A stretch of DNA of 64,000 bases. Origin: Petrolisthes cinctipes (taxonomy: Eukaryota; Arthropoda; Malacostraca; Decapoda; Porcellanidae). Below, one piece after another: positions 37,621 through 52,048 of the stretch. The notes beneath the pieces were generated by a model. The model did no database searches. It was not told where the DNA came from and saw only the letters and a list, made by a program, of their open reading frames with translations. A program made the translations under genes and the position numbers. The stretch lies in NCBI GenBank assembly GCA_033782935.1, contig JAWQEG010000630.1, positions 1,210,501 through 1,274,500 of the forward strand. The letters are read 5' to 3'. The stretch's first letter is position 1. Each line of letters opens with the position of its first letter.

Positions 37621-40600
37621 TTTAAAATACAGGCCCAAAACATGCTGAAAATCGATATTTTAGATGCCAAAAGATCGATATCTCAAATTCAGTCCCAAAA
37701 CACCCAAAAATTCGATATTTAGAGGTCCCAGAAGGTATCTGTACATGCTTACTCCGTGTTAGAGTATTTTCAAAATAAAGGCCAAAAACATACTGAAAAT
37801 CGATCTTTTAGGTGCCCAAAAGTCGATATGTGCATGCATCTTCTGTACCCGTTTATATCTCAAATTCTGGCCCTAAACACCCGAAAATTCGATATTTTGG
37901 GGTCCCAGAAGCGATCTGTACATGCCTACTCAGTGTTAGAGTATTTTTAAAATACAGGCCCAAAACATGCTGAAAATCGATATTTTAGATGCCCAAAGTC
38001 AATATGTGCATGTATCTTCTGTACCCGTTTATATCTCAAATTCAGGCTCAAAACACCCGAAAATTCAATATTTTGGGGTCCCAGAAGCAATCTGTACATG
38101 CCTACTCAGTGCTAGAATATTTTCAAAATATACGCTAAAAACATGCTAAAAATCGACATTTTAGGTGCCAAAAAGTCGATATCTCAAATTCAGTCCCAAA
38201 ACACCCGAAAATTCGATATTTAGAGGTCCCAGAAGGTATCTGTACATGCCTACTCCGTGTTAGAGTATTTTCAAAATACAGGCCAAAAACATACTGAAAA
38301 TCGATCTCTTAGGTGCCCAAAAGTCGATATGTGCATGCATCTTCTGTACCCGTTTATATCTCAAATTCAGGCTCAAAACACCCGAAAATTCAATATTTTG
38401 GGGTCCCAGAAGCAATCTGTACATGCCTACTCAGTGCTAGAATATTTTCAAAATATAGGCTAAAAACATGCTAAAAATCGATCTTTTAGGTGCCAAAAAG
38501 TCGATATCTCAAATTCAGTCCCAAAACACCCGAAAATTCGATATTTAGGGGTCCCAGAAGCGATCTGTACATGCCTACTCCGTGTTAGAGTATTTTCAAA
38601 ATACATGCTCAAAACATACTGAAAATCGATCATTTAGGTGCACAAAAGTCGATATGTGCATGCATCTGCAGTACCCGTTTATATCTCAAATTCAGGCTCA
38701 AAACACCCGAAAATTCAATATTTTGGGGTCCCAGAAGCAATCTGTACATGCCTACTCAGTGTTAGAGTATTTTCAAAATACAGGCCCAAAACATGCTGAA
38801 AATCGATATTTTAGATGCCCAAAGTCAATATGTGCATGTATCTTCTGTACCCGTTTATATCTCAAATTCAGGCTCAAAACACCCGAAAATTCAATATTTT
38901 GGGGTCCCAGAAGCAATCTGTACAGTGCTAGAATATTTTCAAAATATAGGCTAAAAACATGCTAAAAATCGATCTTTTAGGTGCCAAAAAGTCGATATCT
39001 CAAATTCAGTCCCAAAACACCCGAAAATTCGATATTTAGGGGTCCCAGAAGCGATCTGTACATGCCTACTCCGTGTTAGAGTATTTTCAAAATACAGGCC
39101 AAAAACTTACTGAAAATCGATCTTTTAGGTGCACAAAATTCGATATGTGCATGCATCTTCTGTACCCGTTTATATCTCAAATTCTGGCCCTAAACACCCG
39201 AAAATTCGATATTTTGGGGTCCCAGAAGCGATCTGTACATGCCTACTCCGTGTTAGAGTATTTTCAAAATTCAGGCCCAAAACATGCTGAAAATCGATAT
39301 TTTTGGCGCCCAAAGTCAATATGTGCATGTATCTTCTGTACCCGTTTATATCTCAAATTCAGGCTCAAAACACCCGAAAATTCAATATTTTGGGGTCCCA
39401 GAAGCAATCTGTACATGCCTACTCAGTGCTAGAATATTTTCAAAATATAGGCTAAAAACATGCTAAAAATCGATCTTTTAGGTGCCAAAAAATCGATATC
39501 TCAAATTCAGTCCCAAAACACCCGAAAATTCGATATTTAGGGGTCCCAGAAGCGATCTGTACATGCCTACTCCGTATTAGAGTATTTTCAAAACACATGC
39601 TCAAAACATACTGAAAATCGATCTTTTAGGTGCACAAAAGTCGATATGTGCATGCATCTTCAGTACTCGTTTATATCTCAAATTCAGGCTCAAAACACCC
39701 GAAAATTCAATATTTTGGGGTCCCAGAAGCAATCTGTACATGCCTACTCAGTGCTAGAATATTTTCAAAATATAGGCTAAAAACATGCTGAAAATCTATC
39801 TTTTAGGTGCCAAAAAATCGATATCTCAAATTCAGTCCCAAAACACCCGAAAATTCGATATTTAGGGGTCCCAGAAGCGATCTGTACATGCCTACTCCGT
39901 GTTAGAGTATTTTCAAAAAACATGCTCAAAACATACTGAAAATCGATCTTTTAGGTGCACAAAAGTCGATATGTGCATGCATCTTCAGTACCCGTTTATA
40001 TCTCAAATTCAGGCTCAAAACACCCGAAAATTCAATATTTTGGGGTCCCAGAAGCAATCTGTACATGCCTACTCAGTGTTAGAGTATTTTCAAAATACAG
40101 GCCCAAAACATGCTGAAAATCGATATTTTAGATGCCCAAAGTCAATATGTGCATGTATCTTCTGTACCCGTTTATATCTCAAATTCAGGCTCAAAACACA
40201 CGAAAATTCAATATTTTGGGGTCCCAGAAGCAATCTGTACATGCCTACTCAATGCTAGAATATTTTCAAAATATAGGCTAAAAACATGCTAAAAATCGAC
40301 ATTTTAGGTGCCAAAAAATCGATATCTCAAATTCAGTCCCAAAACACACGAAAATTCGATATTTAGAGGTCCCAGAAGGTATCTGTACATGCTTACTCCG
40401 TGTTAGAGTATTTTCAAAATACAGGCCAAAAACATACTGAAAATCGATCTTTTAGGTGCCCAAAAGTCGATATGTGCATGCATCTTCTGTACCCGTTTAT
40501 ATCTCAAATTCAGGCTCAAAACACCCGAAAATTCAATATTTTGGGGTCCCAGAAGCAATCTGTACATGCCTACTCAGTGTTAGAGTATTTTCAAAATACA

Positions 40601-43600
40601 GGCCCAAAACATGCTGAAAATCGATATTTTAGATGCCCAAAGTCAATATGTGCATGTATCTTCTGTACCCGTTTATATCTCAAATTCAGGCTCAAAACAC
40701 CCGAAAATTCAATATTTTGGGGTCCCAGAAGCAATCTGTACATGCCTACTCAGTGCTAGAATATTTTCAAAAATATAGGCTAAAAACATGCTAAAAATCG
40801 ATCTTTTAGGTGCCAAAAAGTCAATATCTCAAATTCAGTCCCAAAACACCCGAAAATTCGATATTTAGGGGTCCCAGAAGCGATCTGTACATGCCTACTC
40901 CGTATTAGAGTATTTTCAAAACACATGCTCAAAACATACTGAAAATCGATCTTTTAGGTGCACAAAAGTCGATATGTGCATGCATCTTCAGTACCCGTTT
41001 ATATCTCAAATTCAGGCTCAAAACACCCGAAAATTCAATATTTTGTGGTCCCAGAAGCAATCTGTACATGCCTACTCAGTGTTAGAGTATTTTCAAAATA
41101 CAGGCCCAAAACATGCTGAAAATCGATATTTTAGATGCCCAAAGTCAATATGTGCATGTATCTTCTGTACCCGTTTATATCTCAAATTCAGGCTCAAAAC
41201 ACCCGAAAATTCAATATTTTGGGGTCCCAGAAGCAATCTGTACATGCCTACACAGTGCTAGAATATTTTCAAAATATAGGCTAAAAACATGCTAAAAATC
41301 GACATTTTAGGTGCCAAAAAATCGATATCTCAAATTCAGTCCCAAAACACCCGAAAATTCGATATTTAGAGGTCCCAGAAGGTATCTGTACATGCTTACT
41401 CCGTGTTAGAGTATTTTCAAATTACAGGCCAAAAACATACTGAAAATCGATCTTTTAGGTGCACAAAAGTCGATATGTGCATGCATCTTCTGTACCGGTT
41501 TATATCTCAAATTCAGGCTCAAAACACCCGAAAATTCAATATTTTGGGGTCCCAGAAGCAATCTGTACATGCCTACTCAGTGTTAGATTATTTTCAAAAT
41601 ACAGGCCCAAAACATGCTGAAAATCGATATTTTAGATGCCGAAAGTCAATATGTGCATGTATCTTCTGTACCCGTTTATATCTCAAATTCAGGCTCAAAA
41701 CACCCGAAAATTCTTTATTTTGGGGTCCCAGAAGCAATCTGTACATGCCTACACAGTGCTAGAATATTTTCAAAATATAGGCTAAAAACATGCTAAAAAT
41801 CGACATTTTAGGTGCCAAAAAATCGAGATCTCAAATTCAGTCCCAAAACACCCGAAAATTCGATATTTAGAGGTCCCAGAAGGTATCTGTACATGCCTAC
41901 TCCGTGTTAGAGTATTTTCAAAATACAGGCCAAAAACATACTGAAAATCGATCTCTTAGGTGCCCAAAAGTCGATATGTGCATGCATCTTCTGTACCCGT
42001 TTATATCTCAAATTCTGGCCCTAAACACCCGAAAATTCAATATTTTGGGGTCCCAGAAGCTATCTGTACATGCCTACTCCGTGTTAGAGTATTTTCAAAA
42101 TTCAGGCCCAAAACATGCTGAAAATCGATATTTTTGGTGCCCAAAGTCAATACGTGCATGTATCTTCTGTACCCATTTATATCTCAAATTCAGGCTCAAA
42201 ACACCCGAAAATTCAATATTTTGGGGTCCCAGAAGCAATCTGTACATGCCTACTCAGTGCTAGAATATTTTCAAAATATAGGCTAAAAACATGCTAAAAA
42301 TCGATCTTTTAGGTGCCAAAAAGTCGATATCTCAAATTCAGTCCCAAAACACCCGAAAATTCGATATTTAGGGGCCCCAGAAGCGATCTGTACATGCCTA
42401 ATCCGTGTTAGAGTATTTTCAAAAAACATGCTCAAAACATACTGAAAATCGATCTTTTAGGCGCACAAAAGTCGATATGTGCATGCATCTTCTGTACCCG
42501 TTTATATCTCAAATTCAGGCTCAAAACACCCGAAAATTCAATATTTTGGGGTCCCAGAAGCAATCTGTACATGCCTACTCAGTGTTAGAGTATTTTCAAA
42601 ATACAGGCCCAAAACATGCTGAAAATCGATATTTTAGATGCCGAAAGTCAATATGTGCATGTATCTTCTGTACCCGTTTATATCTCAAATTCAGGCTCAA
42701 AACACCCGAAAATTCTTTATTTTGGGGTCCCAGAAGCAATCTGTACATGCCTACACAGTGCTAGAATATTTTCAAAATATAGGCTAAAAAAAATCGACAT
42801 TTTAGGTGCCAAAAAATCGATATCTCAAATTCAGTCCCAAAACACCCGAAAATTCGATATTTAGAGGTCCCAGAAGGTATCTGTACATGCCTACTCCGTG
42901 TTAGAGTATTTTCAAAATACAGGCCAAAAACATACTGAAAATCGATCTCTTAGGTGCCCAAAAGTCGATATGTGCATGCATCTTCTGTACCCGTTTATAT
43001 CTCAAATTATGGCCCTAAACACCCGAAAATTCAATATTTTGGGGTCACAGAAGCAATCTGTACATGCCTACTCAGTGCTAGAATATTTTCAAAATATAGG
43101 GTAAAAACATGCTAAAAATCGATCTTTTAGGTGCCAAAAAGTCGATATCTCAAATTCAGTCCCAAAACACCCGAAAATTCGATATTTAGGGGTCCCAGAA
43201 GCGATCTGTACATGCTTACTCCGTGTTAGAGTATTTTCAAAATACAGGCCAAAAACATACTGAAAATCGATCTTTTAGGTGCCCAAAAGTCGATATGTGC
43301 ATGCATCTTCTGTACCCGTTTATATCTCAAATTCAGGCTCAAAACACCCGAAAATTCAATATTTTGGGGTCCCAGAAGCAATCTGTACATGCCTACTCAG
43401 TGTTAGAGTATTTTCAAAATACAGGCCCAAAACATGCTGAAAATCGATATTTTAGATGCCCAAAGTCAATATGTGCATGTATCTTCTGTACCCGTTTATA
43501 TCTCAAATTCAGGCTCAAAACACCCGAAAATTCAATATTTTGGGGTCCCAGAAGCAATCTGTACATGCCTACACAGTGCTAGAATATTTTCAAAATATAG

Positions 43601-44550
43601 GCTAAAAACATGCTAAAAATCGACATTTTAGGTGCCAAAAAATCGATATCTCAAATTCAGTCCCAAAACACCCGAAAATTCGATATTTAGAGGTCCCAGA
43701 AGGTATCTGTACATGCCTACTCCGTGTTAGAGTATTTTCAAAATACAGGCCAAAAACATACTGAAAATCGATATTTTAGATGCCCAAAGTCAATATGTGC
43801 ATGTATCTTCTGTACCCGTTTATATCTCAAATTCAGGCTCAAAACACCCGAAAATTCAATATTTTGGGGTCCCAGAAGCAATATGTACATGCCTACTCCG
43901 TGTTAGAGTATTTTCAAAATTCAGGCCCAAAACATGATGAAAATCGATATTTTAGATGCCCAAAGTCAATATGTGCATGTTTCTTCTGTACCCGTTTATA
44001 TCTCAAATTCAGGCTCAAAACACCCGAAAATTCAATATTTTGGGGTCCCAGAAGCAATCTGTACATGCCTACACAGTACTAGAATATTTTCAAAATATAG
44101 GCTAAAAACATGCTAAAAATCGATCTTTTAGGTGCCAAAAAATCGATATCTCAAATTCAGTCCCAAAACACCCGAAAATTCGATATTTAGAGGTCCCAGA
44201 AAGTGTCTGTACATGCCTACTCCGTGTTAGAGTATTTTCAAAATACAGGCCAAAAACATACTGAAAATCGATCTTTTAGGTGCCCAAAAGTCGATATGTG
44301 CATGCATCTTCTGTACCCGTTTATATCTCAAATTCAGGCTCAAAACACCCGAAAATTCAATATTTAGGGGTCCCAGAAGCAATCTGTACATGCCTACTCA
44401 GTGCTAGAATATTTTCAAAATATAGGCTAAAAACATGCTAAAAATCGATCTTTTAGGTGCCAAAAAGTCGATATCTCAAATTCAGTCCCAAAACACCCGA
44501 AAATTCGATATTTAGGGGTCCCAGAAGGTATCTGTACATGCCTACTCCGT
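37621..44550 (+). repeat. Comparatively regular trimer region
   Basis: This region is mostly 501-bp trimers with A/B-hybrid + C units between them. Recurrent marks are tattagagtattttcaaaacac (as tattagag plus aaaacacatg) at 34465, 39574 and 40914, and acatgcttactccg at several C ends. Monomers 41406-41762 and 42408-42764 repeat at 1,002 bp with gccgaaagtc and attctttattttgg in common. A C monomer near 42780 has lost 8 bp (ggctaaaaaaaatcgac). Confidence 0.75.
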
Positions 44551-45200
44551 GTTAGAGTATTTTCAAAATACATGCTAAAAACATACTGAAAATCGATCTT
44601 TTAGGTGCCCAAAAGTCGATATGTGCATGCATCTTCTGTACCCGTTTATATCTCAAATTCTGGCCCTAAACACCCGAAAATTCAATATTTTGGGGTCCCA
44701 GAAGCAATCTGTACATGCCTACTCAGTGTTAGAGTATTTTCAAAATACAGGCCCAAAACATGCTGAAAATCGATATTTTACATGCCCAAAGTCAATATGT
44801 GCATGTATCTTCTGTACCAGTTTATATCTCAAATTCAGGCTCAAAACACCCGAAAATTCAATATTTTGGGATCCCAGAAGCAATCTGTACATGCCTAGTC
44901 AGTGCTAGAATATTTTCAAAATATAGGCTAAAAACATGCTAAAAATCGATCTTTTAGGTGCCAAAAAGTCGATATCTCAAATTCAGTCCCAAAACACCCG
45001 AAAATTCGATATTTAGGGGTCCCAGAAGGTATCTGTATATGCCTACTCCGTGTTAGAGTATTTTCAAAATACATGCTCAAAACGTACTGAAAATCGATCT
45101 TTTAGGTGCACAAAAGTCGATATGTGCATGCATCTTCAATACCCGTTTATATCTCAAATTCAGGCTCAAAACACCCGAAAATTCAATATTTTGGGGTCCC
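44551..45200 (+). repeat. Duplicated block (partner about 48870-49520, offset 4,317-4,320)
   Basis: Shared marks are attttacatgccc (44776/49093), gtaccagtttat (44815/49132) and gcctagtcagtgc (44893/49210). The offset changes by three bases at a lengthened A run (ggctaaaaaaaacatgc at about 49243). The two copies differ upstream: the right copy is preceded by an extra A2-A1 pair, giving one of the longest in-frame stretches of the window. Confidence 0.72.
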
Positions 45201-46022
45201 AGAAGCAATCTGTACATGCCTACACAGTGCTAGAATATTTTCAAAATATAGGCTAAAAAACATGCTAAAAATCGACATTTTAGGTGCCAAAAAATCGATA
45301 TCTCAAATTCAGTCACAAAACACCCGAAAATTCGATATTTAGAGGTCCCAGAAGGTATCTGTACATGCCTACTCCGTGTTAGAGTATTTTCAAAATACAG
45401 GCCAAAAACATACTGAAAATCGATCTTTTTGGTGCCCAAAGTCAATATGTGCATGTATCTTCTGTACCCGTTTATATCTCAAATTCAGGCTCAAAACACC
45501 CGAAAATTCAATATTTTGGGGTCCCAGAAGCAATCTGTACAGTGCTAGAATATTTTCAAAATATAGGCTAAAAACATGCTAAAAATCTATCTTTTAGGTG
45601 CCAAAAAGTCGATATCTCAAATTCAGTCCCAAAACACCCGAAAATTCGATATTTAGGGGTCCCAGAAGGTATCTGTAGATGCCTACTCCGTCTTAGAGTA
45701 TTTTCAAAATACATGCTCAAAACATACTGAAAATCGATCTTTTAGGTGCACAAAAGTCGATATGTGCATGCATCTTCAATACCCGTTTATATCTCAAATT
45801 CAGGCTCAAAACACCCGAAAATTCAATATTTTGGGGTCCCAGAAGCAATCTGTACATGCCTACACAGTGCTAAAATATTTTCAAAATATAGGGTAAAAAA
45901 CATGCAAAAAATCGACATTTTAGGTGCCAAAAAGTCGATATCTCAAATTCAGTCCCAAAACACCCGAAAATTCGATATTTAGGGGTCCCAGAAGGTATCT
46001 GTAGATGCCTACTCCGTCTTAG

Positions 46023-48430
46023 AGTATTTTCAAAATAAAGGCCAAAAACATACTGAAAATCGATCTTTTAGGTGCCCAAAAGTCGATATGTGCATGCATC
46101 TTCTGTACCAGTTTATATCTCAAATTCTGGCCCTAAACACCCGAAAATTCGATATCTTGGGGTCCCAGAAGCGATCTGTACATGCCTACTCCGTGTTAGA
46201 GTATTTTCAAAATTCAGGCCCAAAACATGCTGAAAATCGATATTTTTGGTGCCCAAAGTCAATATGTGCATGTATCTTCTGTACCCGTTTATATCTCAAA
46301 TTCAGGCTCAAAACAACGGAAAATTCAATATTTTGGGGTCCCAGATGCAATCTGTACATGCCTACACAGTGATAGAATATTTTCAAAATATAGGCTAAAA
46401 ACATGCTAAAAATCGACATTTTAGGTGCCAAAAAATCGATATCTCAAATTCAGTCCCAAAACACCCGAAAATTCGATATTTAGAGGTCCCAGAAGGTATC
46501 TGTACATGCCTACTCCGTGTTAGAGTATTTTCAAAATACAGGCCAAAAACATACTGAAAATCGATCTCTTAGGTGCCCAAAAGTCGATATGTGCATGCAT
46601 CTTCTGTACCCGTTTATATCTCAAATTCTGGCCCTAAACACCCGAAAATTCGATATTTTGGGGTCCCAGAAGCGATTTGTACATGTCTACTCCGTGTTAG
46701 AGAATTTTCAAAATTCAGGCCCAAAACATGCTGAAAATCGATATTTTTGGTGCCCAAAGTCAATATGTGCATGTATCTTCTGTACCCGTTTATATCTCAA
46801 ATTCAGGCTCAAAACACCCGAAAATTCAATATTTTGGGGTCCCAGAAGCAATCTGTACAGTGCTAGAATATTTTCAAAATATAGGCTAAAAACATGCTAA
46901 AAATCGATCTTTTAGGTGCCAAAAAGTCGATATCTAAAATTCAGTCCCAAAACACCCGAAAATTCGATATTTAGGGGTCCCAGAAGCGATCTGTACATGT
47001 ATACTCCGTGTTAGAGTATTTTCAAAATACATGCTCAAAACATACTGAAAATCGATCTTTTAGGTGCACAAAAGTCGATATGTGCATGCATCTTCAGTAC
47101 CCGTTTATATCTCAAATTCAGGCTCAAAACACCTGAAAATTCAATATTTTGGGGTCCCAGAAGCAATCTGTACATGCCTACTCAGTGTTAGAGTATTTTC
47201 AAAATACAGGCCCAAAACATGCTGAAAATCGATATTTTAGATGCCCAAAGTCAATATGTGCATGTATCTTCTGTACCCGTTTATATCTCAAATTCAGGCT
47301 CAAAACACCCGAAAATTCAATATTTGGGGGTCCCAGAAGCAATCTGTACATGCCTACTCAGTGTTAGAGTATTTTCAAAATAAAGGCCAAAAACATACTG
47401 AAAATCGATCTTTTAGGTGCCCAAAAGTCGATATGTGCATGCATCTTCTGTACCCGTTTATATCTCAAATTCTGGCCCTAAACACCCGAAAATTCGATAT
47501 TTTGGGGTCCCAGAAGCGATCTGTACATGCCTACTCCGTGTTAGAGTATTTTCAAAATTCAGGCCCAAAACATGCTGAAAATCGATATTTTTGGTGCCCA
47601 AAGTCAATATGTGCATGTATCTTCTGTACCCGTTTATATCTCAAATTCAGGCTCAAAACACCCGAAAATTCAATATTTTGGGGTCTCAGAAGCAATCTGT
47701 ACATGCCTACTCAGTGCTAGAATATTTTCAAAATATAGGCTAAAAACATGCTAAAAATCTATCTTTTAGGTGCCAAAAAGTCGATATCTCAAATTCAGTC
47801 CCAAAACACCCGAAAATTCGATATTTAGGGGTCCCAGAAGCGATCTGGACATGCCTACTCCGTGTTAGAGTATTTTCAAAATACATGCTCAAAACATACT
47901 GAAAATCGATCTTTTAGGTGCACAAAAGTCGATATGTGCATGCATCTTCTGTACCCGTTTATATCTCAAATTCAGGCTCAAAACACCGGAAAATTCAATA
48001 TTTTGGGGTCCCAGAAGCAATCTGTACATGCCTACACAGTGCTAGAATATTTTCAAAATATAGGCTAAAAACATGCTAAAAATCGACATTTTAGGTGCCA
48101 AAAAATCGATATCTCAAATTCAGTCCCAAAACACCCGAAAATTCGATATTTAGAGGTCCCAGAAGGTATCTGTACATGCCTACTCCGTGTTAGAGTATTT
48201 TCAAAATACAGGCCAAAAACATACTGAAAATCGATCTCTTAGGTGCCCAAAAGTCGATATGTGCATGCATCTTCTGTACCCGTTTATATCTCAAATTCTG
48301 GCCCTAAACACCCGAAAATTCGATATTTTGGGGTCCCAGAAGCGATCTGTACATGCCTACTCCGTGTTAGAGTATTTTCAAAATTCAGGCCCAAAACATG
48401 CTGAAAATCGATATTTTTGGTGAACAAAGT
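46023..48430 (+). repeat. Left copy of a block whose offset shifts by whole monomers
   Basis: The partner is about 49554-51608. The offset is 3,531 for 46023-46500 (marks gatatcttgggg, acaacggaaaattc, cagatgcaatc). It is 3,355 for about 46860-47300 (marks tatctaaaattc, acatgtatactcc) and 3,178 for about 47500-48430 (marks ggggtctcagaag, aaatctatc, gatctggacatg, acaccggaaaattc, ggtgaacaaag). The steps of 176 and 177 bp equal one monomer each. Confidence 0.8.
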
Positions 48431-49553
48431 CAATATGTGCATGTATCTTCTGTACCCGTTTATATCTCAAATTCTGGCCCTAAACACCCGAAAATTCAAT
48501 ATTTTGGGGTCCCAGAAGCAATCTGTACATGCCTACACAGTGCTAAAATATTTTCAAAATATAGGCTAAAAAACATGCAAAAAATCGACATTTTAGGTGC
48601 CAAAAAATCGATATCTCAAATTCAGTCACAAAACACCCGAAAATTCGATATTTAGAGGTCCCAGAAGGTATCTGTACATGCCTACTTTGTGTTAGAGTAT
48701 TTTCAAAATACAGGCCAAAAACATACTGAAAATCGATCTTTTAGGTGCCCAAAAGTCGATATGTGCATGCATCTTCTGTACCCGTTTATATCTCAAATTC
48801 TGGCCCTAAACACCCGAAAATTCGATATTTTGGGGTCCCAGAAGCGATCTGTACATGCCTACTCCGTGTTAGAGTATTTTCAAAATACATGCTCAAAACA
48901 TACTGAAAATCGATCTTTTATGTGCACAAAAGTCGATATGTGCATGCATCTTCAGTACCCGTTTATATCTCAAATTCAGGCTCAAAACACCCGAAAATTC
49001 AATATTTTGGGGTCCCAGAAGCAATCTGTACATGCCTACTCAGTGTTAGAGTATTTTCAAAATACAGGCCCAAAACATGCTGAAAATCGATATTTTACAT
49101 GCCCACAGTCAATATGTGCATGTATCTTCTGTACCAGTTTATATCTCAAATTCAGGCTCAAAACACCCGAAAATTCAATATTTTGGGGTCCCAGAAGCAA
49201 TCTGTACATGCCTAGTCAGTGCTAGAATATTTTCAAAATATAGGCTAAAAAAAACATGCTAAAAATCGATCTTTTAGGTGCCAAAAAGTCGATATCTCAA
49301 ATTCAGTCCCAAAACACCCGAAAATTCGATATTTAGGGGTCCCAGAAGGTATCTGTACATGCCTACTCCGTGTTAGAGTATTTTCAAAATACATGCTCAA
49401 AACATACTGAAAATCGATCTTTTAGGTGCACAAAAGTCGATATGTGCATGTATCTTCAGTACCCGTTTATATCTCAAATTCAGGCTCAAAACACCCGAAA
49501 ATTCAATATTTTGGGGTCCCAGAAGCAATCTGTACATGCCTACTCAGTGTTAG

Positions 49554-51608
49554 AGTATTTTCAAAATAAAGGCCAAAAACATACTGAAAATCGATCTTTT
49601 AGGTGCCCAAAAGTCGATATGTGCATGCATCTTCTGTACCCGTTTATATCTCAAATTCTGGCCCTAAACACCCGAAAATTCGATATCTTGGGGTCCCAGA
49701 AGCGATCTGTACATGCCTACTCCGTGTTAGAGTATTTTCAAAATACAGGCCCAAAACATGCTGAAAATCGATATTTTTGGTGCCCAAAGTCAATATGTGC
49801 ATGTATCTTCTGTACCCGTTTATATCTCAAATTCAGGCTCAAAACAACGGAAAATTCAATATTTTGGGGTCCCAGATGCAATCTGTACATGCCTACACAG
49901 TGCTAGAATATTTTCAAAATATTGGCTAAAAACATGCTAAAAATCGACATTTTAGGTGCCAAAAAATCGATATCTCAAATTCAGTCCCAAAACACCCGAA
50001 AATTCGATATTTAGAGGTCACAGAAGGTATCTGTACATGCCTACTCCGTGTTAGAGTATTTTCAAAATACAGGCCAAAAACATACTGAAAATCGATCTCT
50101 TAGGTGCCCAAAAGTCGATATGTGCATGCATCTTCTGTACCCGTTTATATCTCAAATTCAGGCTCAAAACACCCGAAAATTCAATATTTTGGGGTCCCAG
50201 AAGCAATCTGTACAGTGCTAGAATATTTTCAAAATATAGGCTAAAAACATGCTAAAAATCGATCTTTTAGGTGCCAAAAAGTCGATATCTAAAATTCAGT
50301 CCCAAAACACCCGAAAATTCGATATTTAGGGGTCCCAGAAGCGATCTGTACATGTATACTCCGTGTTAGAGTATTTTCAAAATACATGCTCAAAACATAC
50401 TGAAAATCGATCTTTTAGGTGCACAAAAGTCGATATGTGCATGCATCTTCAGTACCCGTTTATATCTCAAATTCAGGCTCAAAACACCTGAAAATTCAAT
50501 ATTTTGGGGTCCCAGAAGCAATCTGTACATGCCTACTCAGTGTTAGAGTATTTTCAAAATACAGGCCCAAAACATGCTGAAAATCGATATTTTAGATGCC
50601 CAAAGTCAATATGTGCATGTATCTTCTGTACCCGTTTATATCTCAAATTCAGGCTCAAAACACCCGAAAATTCAATATTTTGGGGTCCCAGAAGCGATCT
50701 GTACATGCCTACTCCGTGTTAGAGTATTTTCAAAATTCAGGCCCAAAACATGCTGAAAATCGATATTTTTGGTGCCCAAAGTCAATATGTGCATGTATCT
50801 TCTGTACCCGTTTATATCTCAAATTCAGGCTCAAAACACCCGAAAATTCAATATTTTGGGGTCTCAGAAGCAATCTGTACATGCCTACTCAGTGCTAGAA
50901 TATTTTCAAAATATAGGCTAAAAACATGCTAAAAATCTATCTTTTAGGTGCCAAAAAGTCGATATCTCAAATTCAGTCCCAAAACACCCGAAAATTCGAT
51001 ATTTAGGGGTCCCAGAAGCGATCTGGACATGCCTACTCCGTGTTAGAGTATTTTCAAAATACATGCTCAAAACATACTGAAAATCGATCTTTTAGGTGCA
51101 CAAAAGTCGATATGTGCATGCATCTTCTGTACCCGTTTATATCTCAAATTCAGGCTCAAAACACCGGAAAATTCAATATTTTGGGGTCCCAGAAGCAATC
51201 TGTACATGCCTACACAGTGCTAGAATATTTTCAAAATATAGGCTAAAAACATGCTAAAAATCGACATTTTAGGTGCCAAAAAATCGATATCTCAAATTCA
51301 GTCCCAAAACACCCGAAAATTCGATATTTAGAGGTCCCAGAAGGTATCTGTACATGCCTACTCCGTGTTAGAGTATTTTCAAAATACAGGCCAAAAACAT
51401 ACTGAAAATCGATCTCTTAGGTGCCCAAAAGTCGATATGTGCATGCATCTTCTGTACCCGTTTATATCTCAAATTCTGGCCCTAAACACCCGAAAATTCG
51501 ATATTTTGGGGTCCCAGAAGCGATCTGTACATGCCTACTCCGTGTTAGAGTATTTTCAAAATTCAGGCCCAAAACATGCTGAAAATCGATATTTTTGGTG
51601 AACAAAGT
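49554..51608 (+). repeat. Right copy of the stepped block
   Basis: This is the partner of 46023-48430, shorter by two monomers in total. In this copy the A2 at 50051 runs as an A/B hybrid directly into a C with gtacagtgctag. The B2 at 50550 passes into B1 through a B/A-type end (agcgatctg ... ctccgtg). These are the two places where a monomer has been lost relative to the left copy. Confidence 0.78.
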
Positions 51609-51710
51609 CAATATGTGCATGTATCTTCTGTACCCGTTTATATCTCAAATTGAGGCTCAAAACACCCGAAAATTCAATATTTTGGGGTCCCAGAAGCAAT
51701 CTGTACAGTG

Positions 51711-52048
51711 CTAGAATATTTTCAAAATATAGGCCAAAAACATACTGAAAATCGATATTTTAGATGCCCAAATGTGCATGTATCTTCTGTACCCGCTTAT
51801 ATCTCAAATTCAGGCTCAAAACACCCGAAAATTCAATATTTTGGGGTCCCAGAAGCAATCTGTACATGCCTACTCAGTGTTAGAGTATTTTCAAAATACA
51901 GGCCCAAAACATGCTGAAAATCGATATTTTAGATGCCCAAATGTGCATGTATCTTCTGTACCCGTTTATATCTCAAATTCAGGCTCAAAACACCCGAAAA
52001 TTCTTTATTTTGGGGTCCCAGAAGTAATCTGTACATGCCTACACAGTG
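51711..52048 (+). repeat. Two adjacent monomers with the same 7-bp deletion
   Basis: Monomers 51711-51879 and 51880-52048 are both 169 bp and read atgcccaaatgtgcatg where others have cccaaagtcaatatgtgcatg (about 7 bp lost). The first is a mosaic: a C-type start (ctagaatatt), A2-like aggccaaaaacatactg, then a B2 body. The second is B2 with attctttattttgg. The shared deletion points to a single-monomer duplication or conversion. Confidence 0.78.

Noticed and set aside
48689..49225. Longest open frame (178 codons, GTG start); similar ones at 49370-49906, 47241-47720 and 5736-6200
   Set aside because: The frame stays open only because adjacent 177-bp A monomers are divisible by three. The protein is a translated repeat that changes frame in 176- and 148-bp monomers, with no domain, no conserved start context and overlapping frames equally open. 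Not a gene.
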